Origin: Pseudomonas silesiensis
GTDB lineage: Bacteria; Pseudomonadota; Gammaproteobacteria; Pseudomonadales; Pseudomonadaceae
NCBI RefSeq assembly: GCF_001661075.1
Contig: NZ_CP014870.1
Coordinates: 3,988,501 to 4,052,500 of the forward strand
Length of the DNA stretch: 64,000 nt
Reading direction: 5' to 3'
Below the pieces are notes generated by a model. That model searched no databases. It saw only the letters and a program-made list of their open reading frames with translations, and was not told where the DNA came from. Shown in pieces: positions 43,677-52,976 of this stretch. Both the position numbers and the translations under genes were made by a program. How positions within the stretch are numbered: position 1 is the stretch's first letter; every line of letters begins with the position of its first letter.

Positions 43677-43784
43677 GACCTAACTATTCAACTTTAAGAC
43701 CCCGCAGTGCAAGCGCTCGCATCACGGATACGAGCAATATTCAGGCAAGGGGTACAGTCCAACAACGCCCCAAGAGGACTCACG

Positions 43785-44837
43785 ATGAAACTGAAGACAG
43801 GTAAGCAAATCACCGCTGCTCTTTTAGTTACCGGCTGCATCTCCTCATCGGCCGTCATGGCCGAACAGCAAAAGCTGACCGTTGCGTTGTATGGCGGCAA
43901 CTGGGGTGAGGCCTTCCTCAAATGTGTTGCAGAACCTTTCACGCAAGCGACCGGGATCGCCGTCGCCGCGGAGGTCGGCACCTCGACCACCACCCTGGCC
44001 AAACTCCAGCAACAGAAATCCAGCCCGACGATCGATGTGGCCTGGATGGACGGTGGCATCAGTGAATTGGCCTATGCCGCCGGAGTCGTCGCCGATCTCG
44101 ATCCGGCGGCCATTCCCAACCTGAAGAACGTGCAGGAAAAAGCGGTCTACACCGATGCCGGCCACACCTTCGCCGTCAGCAGCGGTTTTTATTCCCTTGG
44201 GCTGACCTACAACACCAAGGAAATCAAGGAAGCGCCCACCAGCTGGAAAGACCTGTGGAAACCGGAGTACGCCGGCGCCATTGCCCTGCCCTCGCCCGCC
44301 AACTCCTCCGGGGTGCCCTTCGTGTTTTTCATGGCCGATGTCTGGGGTATCGACCGGGCCGACCTGGCGCCGCTCTACACCAAGCTGGGCGCGCTGGACA
44401 CCGCGCTGTTCTTCGACAGCTCGGGCGCCGCCACCAACGCCTTTCAGAGTGGCGAAGCGATCATCGGCGCGCATTTCAACGTCGGTGCCTGGGACTTGAT
44501 CGACAAGGGTGCGCCGATCGGCTTCACCATTCCCAAGGAAGGTGCCTGGGCCACCGACGCGCGCTTGCACCTGATCAAGGGGGCAAAGAACAGCAAGGCC
44601 GGCGAGCAGTTCATCAATACCGCGCTGACCAGGGAAGCGGCGGCCTGCCTGGCCGGCAAGCTGTACCTGGGCCCGGCGGTGAAAGATGTCGTGGTCACCG
44701 ATGACGTGGCCCGCAAGCTGCCCTGGGGCGTGGGCGGTTCGATCGACAACCTGCGTTTGTTCGACTGGAGCCAGATCAACGCCCAGCGCGCCGCTGTCAC
44801 CAACGACTGGAACCGCAAAGTCACCGCCAAAAACTAG
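43785..44837 (+). CDS. ABC transporter periplasmic substrate-binding protein (PotD/PotF-like)
   Basis: The 350-residue protein has a signal peptide (1-26, ending VMA) and a type II periplasmic binding fold of the spermidine/putrescine-like group (LTVALYGGNWGEAFLKCVAE, TIDVAWMDGGISELAYAAGV). GAGG precedes ATG 43785. First gene of a five-gene operon with ATPase, two permeases and a racemase-family enzyme. The polyamine family label does not fix the ligand; context favours an imino acid or betaine. Confidence 0.88.
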   Translation: MKLKTGKQITAALLVTGCISSSAVMAEQQKLTVALYGGNWGEAFLKCVAEPFTQATGIAVAAEVGTSTTTLAKLQQQKSSPTIDVAWMDGGISELAYAAGVVADLDPAAIPNLKNVQEKAVYTDAGHTFAVSSGFYSLGLTYNTKEIKEAPTSWKDLWKPEYAGAIALPSPANSSGVPFVFFMADVWGIDRADLAPLYTKLGALDTALFFDSSGAATNAFQSGEAIIGAHFNVGAWDLIDKGAPIGFTIPKEGAWATDARLHLIKGAKNSKAGEQFINTALTREAAACLAGKLYLGPAVKDVVVTDDVARKLPWGVGGSIDNLRLFDWSQINAQRAAVTNDWNRKVTAKN

Positions 44838-44852
44838 CTCAAGAGGTCTGCA

Positions 44853-45920
44853 ATGTCAGTTTTGTTGAGCATCGACAGCGTCTGTAAAAGCTTCGGGCCG
44901 TTCCAGGCGCTGGACAACATCCACCTGGACATCGAGCAGGGCGAATTCATCGTGCTGCTCGGCCCCAGCGGTTGTGGCAAGACCACCTTGCTGCGCTCGA
45001 TCGCCGGTTTCATGCAACCCGACTCCGGCCGCATCGCGATCGATGGCCAGGATGTGAGTCGTTTGCCCCCGTACCGTCGGCCTCTGAATACCGTGTTCCA
45101 GAACTACGCGCTGTTCCCGCATATGACCGTCCTGGAAAACGTCGCCTACGGACCGCGGCGCCAGGGGGTCAATCGCGCCGAGGCCCGGATCAAGGCGCGC
45201 GAAGCCCTGGCGATGGTCGGCCTGGAAGCCCTGGAGGATCGCTTTCCCCGCGCGTTGTCCGGCGGACAGCAGCAGCGCGTGGCCCTGGCTCGCGCCATCG
45301 TCAATCAACCGAAACTGTTGTTGCTCGACGAGCCGCTCTCGGCCCTGGACATGAAACTGCGCAAGCGCATGCAGCTGGAGCTCAAGCACCTGCAGGCCAA
45401 GCTCGGCATCGCCTTCATTTTCGTCACCCACGACCAGGAAGAAGCGATGACCATCGCCGACCGTATCGTGGTGATGAATGCCGGTCGTATTGAACAGGTG
45501 GGCGCCAGCAGCGAGATCTACAGCGCCCCGGCTTCGCGTTTCGTTGCCGACTTCATCGGCGAGGCCAACCTGATCGGCTATCAGGCCAGCGAGAGCGGTG
45601 AAATTCGCCTGGGCATCGCGCATACCCCGATTTCGAGCGGCGCAAAAGATCTCCTGCCCCACGGCGTGGCAGTGCTGCGCCCCGAACACCTGCAGGTGCT
45701 GGATGCCTCGAGTCCGGCGAGCGCCAGTTGCTGTGAACTCAAGGGCACAGTGACCGACATCGTCACCGTGGGCAGCCATACCCTGGTGCATTCGCTGATC
45801 GACGGGCAATCGATCGTGGCGCGCACCATGGGTTTCCCCCGGGCGGACCTGGTCACCGGCAGCGCGGTGCGCCTGGGCTTCAATCCCGCGCACCTGCATC
45901 TGATCGGGGAACCGGTATGA
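44853..45920 (+). CDS. ABC transporter ATPase (PotA-like)
   Basis: The 355-residue ATPase has Walker [11 protein letters not shown]-loop [13 protein letters not shown], signature [15 protein letters not shown], Walker [13 protein letters not shown] and a C-terminal TOBE domain (about 280-355). It begins 15 bases after the binding-protein gene and its stop overlaps the first permease start as ATGA. Confidence 0.92.
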   Translation: MSVLLSIDSVCKSFGPFQALDNIHLDIEQGEFIVLLGPSGCGKTTLLRSIAGFMQPDSGRIAIDGQDVSRLPPYRRPLNTVFQNYALFPHMTVLENVAYGPRRQGVNRAEARIKAREALAMVGLEALEDRFPRALSGGQQQRVALARAIVNQPKLLLLDEPLSALDMKLRKRMQLELKHLQAKLGIAFIFVTHDQEEAMTIADRIVVMNAGRIEQVGASSEIYSAPASRFVADFIGEANLIGYQASESGEIRLGIAHTPISSGAKDLLPHGVAVLRPEHLQVLDASSPASASCCELKGTVTDIVTVGSHTLVHSLIDGQSIVARTMGFPRADLVTGSAVRLGFNPAHLHLIGEPV

Positions 45921-46759
45921 AACGCCCGGTGCTCGCCCCGTCGTTGATGCTGTTCGGCGCCCTGGCCTTTTTCACGGCATTCTTCCTCGCGCCGTTCGCC
46001 GTGGTGATCTTCGCCAGCCTGACCAAGGGCGCCGATCAGGCGTTCACCCTGGAGCACTACGTCAGGGTGCTGGGCGACCAGTACCACTGGGACGTGATTC
46101 TGGTGACCTTCCGCATCGCCGCGCTGACCACCCTGATCTCGTTGCTGCTGGGTTATCCGCTGGCCTGGTATCTGGTGCGCGTCGTGAAATGGCGGGCCTG
46201 GCGCCGAGCCTGCGTGATTCTGCTGGTGGTGCCGATGTTCACCAGCAACATCGTGCGTTCGTTCGGCTGGATGGTGCTGCTGGGGCGCAAGGGTCTGGTC
46301 AACCAGAGCCTTATGGAAACCGGCCTGATCGATACGCCGGTGCGTTTCCTGGGCACCGAACTCGGCATCCTGATCGGCATGGTGTACATCCTGCTGCCGT
46401 TCATTGTGCTCGCGGCCGGCAATGCCCTGGCCCAGGTCGACCCGGCCTTCGAACAAGCCTCCGAGGATCTTGGCGCCAGCCCCCGCGCGACCTTTTTCCA
46501 TGTGGTGCTGCCGCTGACCATGCCCGGCATCATCTCCGGCTCGATCATGGTCTTCACCCTGGCGGCGAGCGCCTACGTCACGCCGGCCCTGCTGTCCGGC
46601 GGCCGGATCTCGGTGCTGTCGATGCTGATTTTCCAGCAATACAGTTCGGTCTTCGACTTCAACTACGGCGGCGCGCTGAGCGTGGTGCTGCTGATCTTTA
46701 CCCTGGTCATGGTCGGGCTGGCCGGGCGTGTGGGCAGTATTCGGGGGAGCAACCCATGA
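45917..46759 (+). CDS. ABC transporter permease 1 (PotB/PotH-like)
   Basis: The 280-residue inner-membrane protein has six helices and the coupling EAA loop ([20 protein letters not shown]). Overlaps at both ends (ATGA with the ATPase gene and with permease 2) indicate translational coupling. Confidence 0.92.
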   Translation: MKRPVLAPSLMLFGALAFFTAFFLAPFAVVIFASLTKGADQAFTLEHYVRVLGDQYHWDVILVTFRIAALTTLISLLLGYPLAWYLVRVVKWRAWRRACVILLVVPMFTSNIVRSFGWMVLLGRKGLVNQSLMETGLIDTPVRFLGTELGILIGMVYILLPFIVLAAGNALAQVDPAFEQASEDLGASPRATFFHVVLPLTMPGIISGSIMVFTLAASAYVTPALLSGGRISVLSMLIFQQYSSVFDFNYGGALSVVLLIFTLVMVGLAGRVGSIRGSNP

Positions 46760-47544
46760 TCACTAAAATACTGGTCAGGCTGGTGGCCTGGGCCGTGCTG
46801 GGCTACATGCTGCTGCCACTGGTGGTCATCCTCGGCGTCTCCGTCACCGCCACGTCATTCCTGGCCTTCCCGCCACAGGGCTGGACGCTGGACTGGTACG
46901 CCAAGATGCTCAGCGACCCAAGCTATGTGGCGTCCTTTGCCACCAGCACCGTCCTCGCCCTGGTCGCCACCCTGGTCGCGGTGCTGCTCAGCGTACCGGC
47001 CGCCCTGGCGATGGCCCGCTACGATTTTCGCGGCAAAGCCACGATCCTCGCCGCCCTGACTTCACCGCTGGTGTTTCCGCACATTGTGCTGGGGGCGGCG
47101 CTCTTGCAGTTTGGCGGTTACTTCGGCTTGACCCGCAGCTTCCTGGCGTTGTTGATCGGTCACACCATCATCATCTCGCCGTTCGTGCTGCGCTCGGTGC
47201 TGTCGATGCTGACGCCCGAGCAGCGCGCCCTGGAAGAAGCCTCGAGCGATCTGGGCGGTACCCCCTGGGCCACCTTCTTTCTGGTGGTGCTGCCGCAGAT
47301 CCGGCCGGGGATCGTCACCGGGTCGATCTTTGCCTTCATCTCGTCATGGATCAACGTCGAGCTGTCGATTTTCAACACCACGCCGGACCTGAACACCATC
47401 CCGGTGAAGCTCTTCAACTACGTGCAGTACACCGTCGACCCGACCATCGCCGCCGCTTCCGGCGCCACCATCATCGTCGTCGTACTCGCCGTGATCGTGC
47501 TGGATCTGTGCATCGGTCTCGACCTTTTATCAGAACGCAAATAA
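46756..47544 (+). CDS. ABC transporter permease 2 (PotC/PotI-like)
   Basis: The 262-residue protein has six helices and the EAA loop (EEASSDLGGTPWATFFLVVL). It pairs with permease 1 to form the channel. The racemase-family gene follows after 36 bases. Confidence 0.92.
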   Translation: MITKILVRLVAWAVLGYMLLPLVVILGVSVTATSFLAFPPQGWTLDWYAKMLSDPSYVASFATSTVLALVATLVAVLLSVPAALAMARYDFRGKATILAALTSPLVFPHIVLGAALLQFGGYFGLTRSFLALLIGHTIIISPFVLRSVLSMLTPEQRALEEASSDLGGTPWATFFLVVLPQIRPGIVTGSIFAFISSWINVELSIFNTTPDLNTIPVKLFNYVQYTVDPTIAAASGATIIVVVLAVIVLDLCIGLDLLSERK

Positions 47545-47580
47545 CCCCCCTCATACATCCCGTAAGCCAGGAGTTCAGTC

Positions 47581-48594
47581 ATGCGCATGCAAGACACGTT
47601 CGATGTCATCTATACCCATACCGAAGGCGAACCACTGTGCATCGTCCACAGCGGCATTCCCTACCCCGCCGGTTCGAGCATCCTGGCCAAGCGCGCCTTT
47701 CTCGAGCAGAACTATGACTGGCTGCGCAAGGCACTGATGCAGGAACCGCGCGGCCACAAGGACATGTTCGGGGTGTTCCTCACGCCGCCTTCCAGCAGCG
47801 AGTTCGACGCCGGGCTGATCTACATGGACGGCAGCGTGTATTCGCACATGTGCGGCCACGGCACCATCGCCGTGAGCATGGCGATGGTCGCCCTGGGCCT
47901 GGTGCCGCGCGGCGCCGATGGCATCACGAAAATACGTTTTGAAACCACCGCCGGCCTGGTGGTGGCCGAAGTGGCTTCGGAAGGCGACAACGTGCTCTGG
48001 ACCCGTTTCGAAAACGTGCCGGCCTACGTCGCCGCCCAGGACATCCCGATCCACCTTCCCGGCTATGGCGACCTCAAGGCCGACCTGGTCTGGGGCGGCA
48101 ATTACTTCGGCATCATCGACCTGACCGGTTGCGACCTGCGCATCAGCCCGGACAACGGCAGCGAACTGTCGCGCCTGGGCCTGCTGGCGCGCGACCAGAT
48201 CAACCGGCAGCTGAAGATCCAGCACCCCACCGAAGCCCACATCAACGACCTCAACTTCATCACGTTCTGGCACCCGGCGACCATCGAAGGCGCGTTCTAC
48301 AAGAACGTCCACGTGTTCAGCGCCGGCCAGCTCGACCGCTCTCCCGGCGGCACCGGCACCAGCGCGATGATGGCCATGTTCGAGGCCCGGGGCAAACTGG
48401 GCCTGAACCAACCCATCCTGTCCGAAGGACTGCTGGGCAGCGGCACCTTCGAAGGCTGCCTGCTCGGCGAAGTCGACCTCAACGGCACGCGCGCGGTGCG
48501 TCCGACCGTCAAGGGCACGGCGAGCATCCTGGGGACATCGCGCTGGGTCATCGAGCGCAATGACCCGGTGGGGGCGGGGTTCGTCGTCAACTGA
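47581..48594 (+). CDS. Proline racemase / hydroxyproline epimerase family enzyme with Gly in place of second catalytic Cys
   Basis: The 337-residue protein belongs to the proline racemase superfamily: THTEGEPLCIVHSGIPYPAG near the start, MCGHGTIAVSMA with catalytic Cys91, and DRSPGGTGTSAMMA near residue 252-265. In racemases and 4-hydroxyproline epimerases the second position is Cys (SPCGTG), and in trans-3-hydroxyproline dehydratases Thr; here codon GGC gives Gly256. With one thiol only, simple racemisation is unlikely and a dehydratase or eliminase is possible. It is cotranscribed with an ABC importer, so it acts on the imported compound. Confidence 0.88.
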   Translation: MRMQDTFDVIYTHTEGEPLCIVHSGIPYPAGSSILAKRAFLEQNYDWLRKALMQEPRGHKDMFGVFLTPPSSSEFDAGLIYMDGSVYSHMCGHGTIAVSMAMVALGLVPRGADGITKIRFETTAGLVVAEVASEGDNVLWTRFENVPAYVAAQDIPIHLPGYGDLKADLVWGGNYFGIIDLTGCDLRISPDNGSELSRLGLLARDQINRQLKIQHPTEAHINDLNFITFWHPATIEGAFYKNVHVFSAGQLDRSPGGTGTSAMMAMFEARGKLGLNQPILSEGLLGSGTFEGCLLGEVDLNGTRAVRPTVKGTASILGTSRWVIERNDPVGAGFVVN

Positions 48595-48628
48595 CGGGTT
48601 GAAGCGGCACTTCTCAAGATCGCTCGCA

Positions 48629-48683
48629 TAGTCGGCATTTACCGGGTACAATTCGGTAAACGCCGACTAAGTCGGTGAACGCC
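48629..48683. promoter_or_regulatory. Palindromic operator of RES-Xre module 2
   Basis: TAGTCGGCATTTACCG and CGGTAAACGCCGACTA form a 41-base near-perfect palindrome around a TACAAT -10-like core (48629-48669). A further half site AGTCGGTGAACGCC follows at 48670-48683. It ends 17 bases before the antitoxin ATG and is likely bound by the antitoxin or toxin-antitoxin complex. Confidence 0.75.
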
Positions 48684-48699
48684 GTCCCAGGAGAAGGCC

Positions 48700-49149
48700 A
48701 TGCTAGCTGAAATCATGCGTGAACCCGCCTACGGTGCCTACCGCGCTCGGCTGCACGCCTTGCTGCAAATTCCCACCAATGCGTCTGACCTGGAAATCCA
48801 CGACATCATCCAGATCGGCTTTGCAGCTGGCCGTCTTGTGTCGCTTTGCGAACAGGGTGAATTGACGCCGCTTGAGCGCGACCAGATCATCCCTCTGAAA
48901 ACCCTGAAGACCCGGGTCGCTAAAGACCAGAACCTCACGGTCGACGAGAGTGATCGGCTGTTCCGCGCCGCCCACATCACCGCCATGGCAGACGCTGTAT
49001 TTGGCAACGATGAAAAAGCCAAACGCTGGCTGTCGAAACCCAAGGAGCGATTTTCGGGCCGCAGCCCAATGGCAATGCTGTCGACGGTACAGGGAACACG
49101 CCAGGTCGAGGAAACGCTGATCCAGTTGGCCGAGGGCTACGCCTTTTGA
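48700..49149 (+). CDS. MbcA/ParS/Xre-type antitoxin (RES module 2)
   Basis: The 149-residue protein has an N-terminal helical part (DIIQIGFAAGRLVSLCEQGE) and a DUF2384-type C-terminus (VFGNDEKAKRWLSKPKERFS, GRSPMAMLSTVQGTRQVEE). CAGGAGAAGG precedes the ATG. Its stop TGA overlaps the toxin TTG start. Confidence 0.9.
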   Translation: MLAEIMREPAYGAYRARLHALLQIPTNASDLEIHDIIQIGFAAGRLVSLCEQGELTPLERDQIIPLKTLKTRVAKDQNLTVDESDRLFRAAHITAMADAVFGNDEKAKRWLSKPKERFSGRSPMAMLSTVQGTRQVEETLIQLAEGYAF

Positions 49150-49592
49150 TCTTTTGGCGGATAAGCGCTTTTGCAGATCTGACGGGACGTGGCGGCACCC
49201 TCGCGGGGGGACGCTGGCATACGGCGGGGCGACCGGTCGTCTATCTTGCCGGGACACCTGCCGGCGCAATGCTCGAAATCCTGGTACACCTCGAGATCGA
49301 TCAGGAAGACCTTCCAGAGACGCTCCAGTTGCTCAAGGTCGAGGTGCCTGACGATGTCAGCCTCTCCCCTGCCCCGGTACTCAAGCCAGATTGGGAATTC
49401 GAGCTGAACCACACCAAGGGCATAGGCGATTTATTCCTCAAAGGATGCCCTGCCCTGCTGTTGGCGGTACCGAGCGCTATCATGCCGCATTCGCTGAACT
49501 ACCTGTTCAACCCTATGCACCTGGATTCGGTCAAGGCCGTCATTACCGCCGAGCCGTTCAGGCTCGACAACCGACTGTTCAAGAAATTGTAG
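49146..49592 (+). CDS. RES domain toxin (RES module 2)
   Basis: The 148-residue toxin has Arg in IFWRISAFADLTGRGG, GGRWHTAGRPVVYLAGTPAG, Glu in AMLEILVHLE and the late PSAIMPHSLNYLFNP segment, as in compact RES toxins such as MbcT. The start is TTG at 49146 overlapping the antitoxin stop as TTGA, which would keep toxin output low. Its stop TAG belongs to the following REPIN (TTGTAGGAGCG). Confidence 0.9.
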   Translation: MIFWRISAFADLTGRGGTLAGGRWHTAGRPVVYLAGTPAGAMLEILVHLEIDQEDLPETLQLLKVEVPDDVSLSPAPVLKPDWEFELNHTKGIGDLFLKGCPALLLAVPSAIMPHSLNYLFNPMHLDSVKAVITAEPFRLDNRLFKKL

Positions 49593-49688
49593 GAGCGAGC
49601 TTGCTCGCGATGGACTCAAGAGCGCCGCGTTTAACCAGCGAATACGCGTCATCGTTAACGACCATCGCGAGCAAGCTCGCTCCTACAA
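49588..49688. repeat. REPIN (long-spacer type)
   Basis: TTGTAGGAGCGAGCTTGCTCGCGATGG and its complement. Spacer and right flank (CGCTTAACTGAACAGCATTA) match those of the REPIN at 16188-16304. It separates the RES toxin from convergent ridA. Confidence 0.9.
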
Positions 49689-49715
49689 GGGCCGCATTCG
49701 CTTAACTGAACAGCA

Positions 49716-50069
49716 TTAGCCCGCCGCGACCACGGTGATTTCCACCAGCAGGTCCGGCGCGGCCAGGCGCGATTCGACGGTGGCACGGGCAGGCGCGTGG
49801 CCTTCGGGGGCCCAGGCGTCCCACACCTCGTTCATGCCGGCGAAGTCGGCCTGGATGTCCGACAACCAGACCTGTGCGGTGAGGATACGGGTTTTGTCCA
49901 GGCCGGCCTGGGCCAGGAAATTGTCGATCTTGGCCAGCACCTGGGCGGTCTGGCCCTTGATGTCCTGGGTGCGGTCGGTGGCCGTCTGGCCGCCGAGGAA
50001 GGTGAAGCCGTTGCATTGAACGACGCGGCTCATGCGTTGATTGGTTTCGATGCGTTTGATGTCCAGCAT
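49716..50069 (-). CDS. RidA-family imine deaminase
   Basis: The 117-residue protein is of the RidA/YjgF/UK114 family (VVQCNGFTFLGGQTATDRTQ, ILTAQVWLSDIQADFAGMNE, ARATVESRLAAPDLLVEITV with the substrate Arg). RidA hydrolyses reactive enamines or imines. As the last gene of a flavin-oxidase operon it probably clears the imine made by the dehydrogenases. It starts 9 bases after the DAO stop. Confidence 0.92.
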   Translation of the reverse strand: MLDIKRIETNQRMSRVVQCNGFTFLGGQTATDRTQDIKGQTAQVLAKIDNFLAQAGLDKTRILTAQVWLSDIQADFAGMNEVWDAWAPEGHAPARATVESRLAAPDLLVEITVVAAG

Positions 50070-50078
50070 GTGAACTCC

Positions 50079-51257
50079 TTAAGGGTGTGCGATGGTTGAA
50101 GCGGATTGAATAGGTCCTGGCGGCACGCTGGCCGCCCGGTTGAAACGGTCGATGGCGAAGGGTTCCAGTGAAATGTCCGACTGTTCGCCAAGAATCAGTT
50201 GGGCCAGGCGTTTACCGGTGCCGGGGCCCATCTGGAAGCCGCTGCCGCAAAACCCGAATGAATAACTCAGGTTACTGGCCTTGCGACTGGCGCCTATCAC
50301 CGGCAGGTCATCGGCGGTGAAGGCTTCGACCCCGGCCCAGACGCGGTTGACGCCCAAGTGTCGCAAATGCGGGAACAAGTCGGTGACCGTGCGCGCGCTG
50401 CTGCCCAGGCGCTCCATCTCGACCTCGCCATGGCGCGCGAGAAAATCCAGCGAGCCGACCAGCTTGCCGCCGATCACCACCGTACCATTACTGAACTGCT
50501 TGAACGACAGTGCGCGTGAGGTGGCCCCCAGCACCGGAACACAGAACGGCGCGACGCGATGGGTGACCATCAGCATCAGGCCTTCCGGATGCACCGGCAC
50601 CGGCTCGCCGATCTGCGCCGCCAGTCCTCCGGCCCAGGCGCCCGCCGTCACCACCAGGTGCTCGGCGCTGAAAGGGCCTGCGGGGGTGCTCACCCGCCAC
50701 TGGGTACCTGTCTGTTCGATCTGTTGCGCCGGGGTGTTTTCGTGGATCCGCACCCCGCGTTTCTGCGCGGCCAGGCGAAACGCAGTGACCGTCTTGAAAG
50801 GCACCGCGTAACCATCGTCCTTGACCCAGATGCCGCCCGTCACATGCCGTGACACGGTCGGCACTGTGTCGAACACCTGTTGTTGATCGACCAACACTTC
50901 ATGGCTGAAACCCAGCGCCTGCAGCTGCTCGACCCGCAACCGGCATTCCTCCAGATCGGCCTGGCTCTCCGCCAGCTTGAGTTGACCGCTGAGGACAAAA
51001 CCGCCGTCGTCGCCCAGGGTATTTTTCAGCTCATGCCACAGATCACGCGAGGCCAGCGCCAAGGGAATTTCCGCAACGTGACGGCCCAGGGTGCGCACGC
51101 CACCGGCATTGACGCCGGAGGCATGGCGCCCGCAATACTCCGCTTCCAGGACCGTCACCTTGACCCCGGCTTGCGCCAGGTACAACGCGGTGCTCAGGCC
51201 ATGGATGCCGCCGCCGATCACCAGCACGTCGGCCTGGCGCTTGCTCGACTCACTCAC
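50079..51257 (-). CDS. FAD-dependent DAO-type oxidoreductase (opine oxidase B / HcnC / LhpB-like)
   Basis: The 392-residue flavoprotein has the dinucleotide-binding motif VLVIGGGIHGLSTALYLAQA and DAO-family segments (ASGVNAGGVRTLGRH, GFCGSGFQMGPGTGKRLAQL). With the next two upstream genes it forms the three-part set seen in octopine/nopaline oxidase, HcnABC and D-hydroxyproline dehydrogenase. In these the DAO subunit oxidises the C-N bond. The gene overlaps the preceding one by 8 bases. True HCN synthase is less likely given the transporter operon. Confidence 0.88.
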   Translation of the reverse strand: MSESSKRQADVLVIGGGIHGLSTALYLAQAGVKVTVLEAEYCGRHASGVNAGGVRTLGRHVAEIPLALASRDLWHELKNTLGDDGGFVLSGQLKLAESQADLEECRLRVEQLQALGFSHEVLVDQQQVFDTVPTVSRHVTGGIWVKDDGYAVPFKTVTAFRLAAQKRGVRIHENTPAQQIEQTGTQWRVSTPAGPFSAEHLVVTAGAWAGGLAAQIGEPVPVHPEGLMLMVTHRVAPFCVPVLGATSRALSFKQFSNGTVVIGGKLVGSLDFLARHGEVEMERLGSSARTVTDLFPHLRHLGVNRVWAGVEAFTADDLPVIGASRKASNLSYSFGFCGSGFQMGPGTGKRLAQLILGEQSDISLEPFAIDRFNRAASVPPGPIQSASTIAHP

Positions 51258-52626
51258 CGGCCAGTTCTCCCAGGGTGATGGGCTTGATCGGTGGACGAAT
51301 GCGGTAGTAACCCACTTCGGCCGCCGACACGCCGCGGGCCTTGGCGATGACTTCGGTCACCGTCAGGCCGCACATGCGTCCCTGGCAGGGTCCCATGCCG
51401 CAACGCCCGAACGACTTGGCCTGATTCGGGCCTGCGCACCCCAGGGCGACGAAGCTGCGCAGTTCACCCGCCGTGACTTCTTCGCAGCGGCAGACCATAA
51501 CGTCATCGGCCGGAATGCGGTTTTGCTCCTTGGGTTGATACAGCGCGTCGAGAAACGGCCGGATCCGCAGGTTGGCCTCCAGTTGCACGCGCAACGATCG
51601 AGCCTGGTCATCACGTTCGACGCTGCTGATGGACTTGAGCCGTGCAGCGATCCCCAGCGCCGCCAGTTGTCCCTGCACCGCTGCTGCCTGAGCGCCACCG
51701 ATACCGGCACCGTCGCCGGCGACGTAGATTCCCGGTACATCGAGCTCACCCCACGGATCGGTGACCGGCCGGAAACACAGCTGATCCAGGTCCCATTCAT
51801 GGCGGGCGCGCAGGGCCTGACTGAACTGGATATTCGGCACCACGCCCTGGTGCAGCAACACGCAGCGGCTGGGGATGCGTTGCGCCTTGCCGGACACGCT
51901 GAAGGTCAAGGCCCGTGCCGCGTCATCGCCTTCAACCGCCAGTTGCTCGGCCCCCGTGTAATGGGCGATCCCGGCACTGCGCAGGCTGCGCATCAATTCC
52001 AGCCCCTTGCGCAAATAGGGCCAGGCGCGCAGCGCGGCAAACAGATGGCGGCGGGCACGCCAGTAATCTTCGGGCCGCGTGGTGTCGACCAGGGCCTTGA
52101 TCGTCACGCCGGCCCGCAAGTACTGCCAGCCGAGCAGATACAACAGTGGGCCGCAACCGGCCAGGACCACCGGTTCGCTCGGCGCCAGGCCTGAGCTTTT
52201 CAGCAGGATCTGCGCAGCGCCGGCGCTCATCACCCCGGGCAGGGTCCAGCCGGCAATCGGAAACGGTCGTTCCATGGCACCGGTCGCCAGCAGCACGGCC
52301 TTGGCGTCCAGGGTGTACAGCCGACCTTCGCGCAGGTAACTGACCTGATGGTCCCGGGTCACCTGCCACACCGACGCGCCCTTTTCATAGCGCACGCTCG
52401 AGGAAGCCAGGGCCTGCGCCAGCTGATTGCCGTGGGCATAATCCGGCCCCAGCAGGTCCCGGCGGGACAGCGGCGCCAGGGTGATGCCCCGATAGATCTG
52501 CCCACCCGGGCTGCCCTGCTCATCCAGCAACACCACCCGCAAGCCCAACCCGGCCATCCGCGTTGCCGCCGCCATGCCGGCCGCACCGGCGCCAATCACC
52601 ACCACATCCACGCTTTGACGGTTCAT
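51250..52626 (-). CDS. FAD/NAD(P)-binding oxidoreductase with C-terminal BFD-like [2Fe-2S] domain (OoxA/HcnB/LhpF-like)
   Basis: The 458-residue subunit has two Rossmann segments (VVVIGAGAAGMAAATRMAGL; VLAGCGPLLYLLGWQYLRAG), GIYVAGDGAGIGGAQAAAVQ near residue 310, and a C-terminal Cys cluster (VCRCEEVTAGEL ... FGRCGMGPCQGRMCG) resembling bacterioferritin-associated ferredoxin. It passes electrons within the heterotrimer. Its ATG overlaps the [2Fe-2S] gene stop as ATGA. Confidence 0.88.
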   Translation of the reverse strand: MNRQSVDVVVIGAGAAGMAAATRMAGLGLRVVLLDEQGSPGGQIYRGITLAPLSRRDLLGPDYAHGNQLAQALASSSVRYEKGASVWQVTRDHQVSYLREGRLYTLDAKAVLLATGAMERPFPIAGWTLPGVMSAGAAQILLKSSGLAPSEPVVLAGCGPLLYLLGWQYLRAGVTIKALVDTTRPEDYWRARRHLFAALRAWPYLRKGLELMRSLRSAGIAHYTGAEQLAVEGDDAARALTFSVSGKAQRIPSRCVLLHQGVVPNIQFSQALRARHEWDLDQLCFRPVTDPWGELDVPGIYVAGDGAGIGGAQAAAVQGQLAALGIAARLKSISSVERDDQARSLRVQLEANLRIRPFLDALYQPKEQNRIPADDVMVCRCEEVTAGELRSFVALGCAGPNQAKSFGRCGMGPCQGRMCGLTVTEVIAKARGVSAAEVGYYRIRPPIKPITLGELAGE

Positions 52627-52976
52627 GACTGCACCTCCACGGCCTGCACATCCAGCGGTTGATAGATCAAATCCCGGGCCCCTTCCTGGGAACGAATGCG
52701 CATGCCATCAGCGACTTCGATCAGGCAGCCCTGGCGGTTGGGAACACCGTCGATCTCCACCAGGCACTCGAAGCACACGCCCATCATGCAGTAGGGTGCC
52801 CGGGGTGACTCGCTGACCGGCGTCGCACGAAAGCGGTTGATGCCGGACATCAGCAAGGCTGCCGCGACGCTGATACCGGCGGGCACGTTCAGCGGTTGAT
52901 CGTTGAAGGTCAGGCTCACCGTCCGCGTCGCCCTGGCTTCACTGGAGACCGGTTGAAACAGCGGATCAGTGCGCAT
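52623..52976 (-). CDS. Small [2Fe-2S] ferredoxin-like subunit (HcnA/LhpE-like)
   Basis: The 117-residue protein has a plant-ferredoxin-type Cys set (YCMMGVCFECLVEI and later RQGC) and VSLTFNDQPLNVPAGISVAA at the start. It is the electron-transfer subunit of the oxidase trio. The start overlaps the end of the DAO-2 gene by 11 bases. Confidence 0.88.
   Translation of the reverse strand: MRTDPLFQPVSSEARATRTVSLTFNDQPLNVPAGISVAAALLMSGINRFRATPVSESPRAPYCMMGVCFECLVEIDGVPNRQGCLIEVADGMRIRSQEGARDLIYQPLDVQAVEVQS

Noticed and set aside
50079..52976. Cyanide synthase hcnABC
   Set aside because: Gene order is the same, but the operon also has an ABC importer, a second DAO enzyme, RidA and a NocR-like regulator, which point to catabolism. 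The possibility is kept as a test, not as the call.
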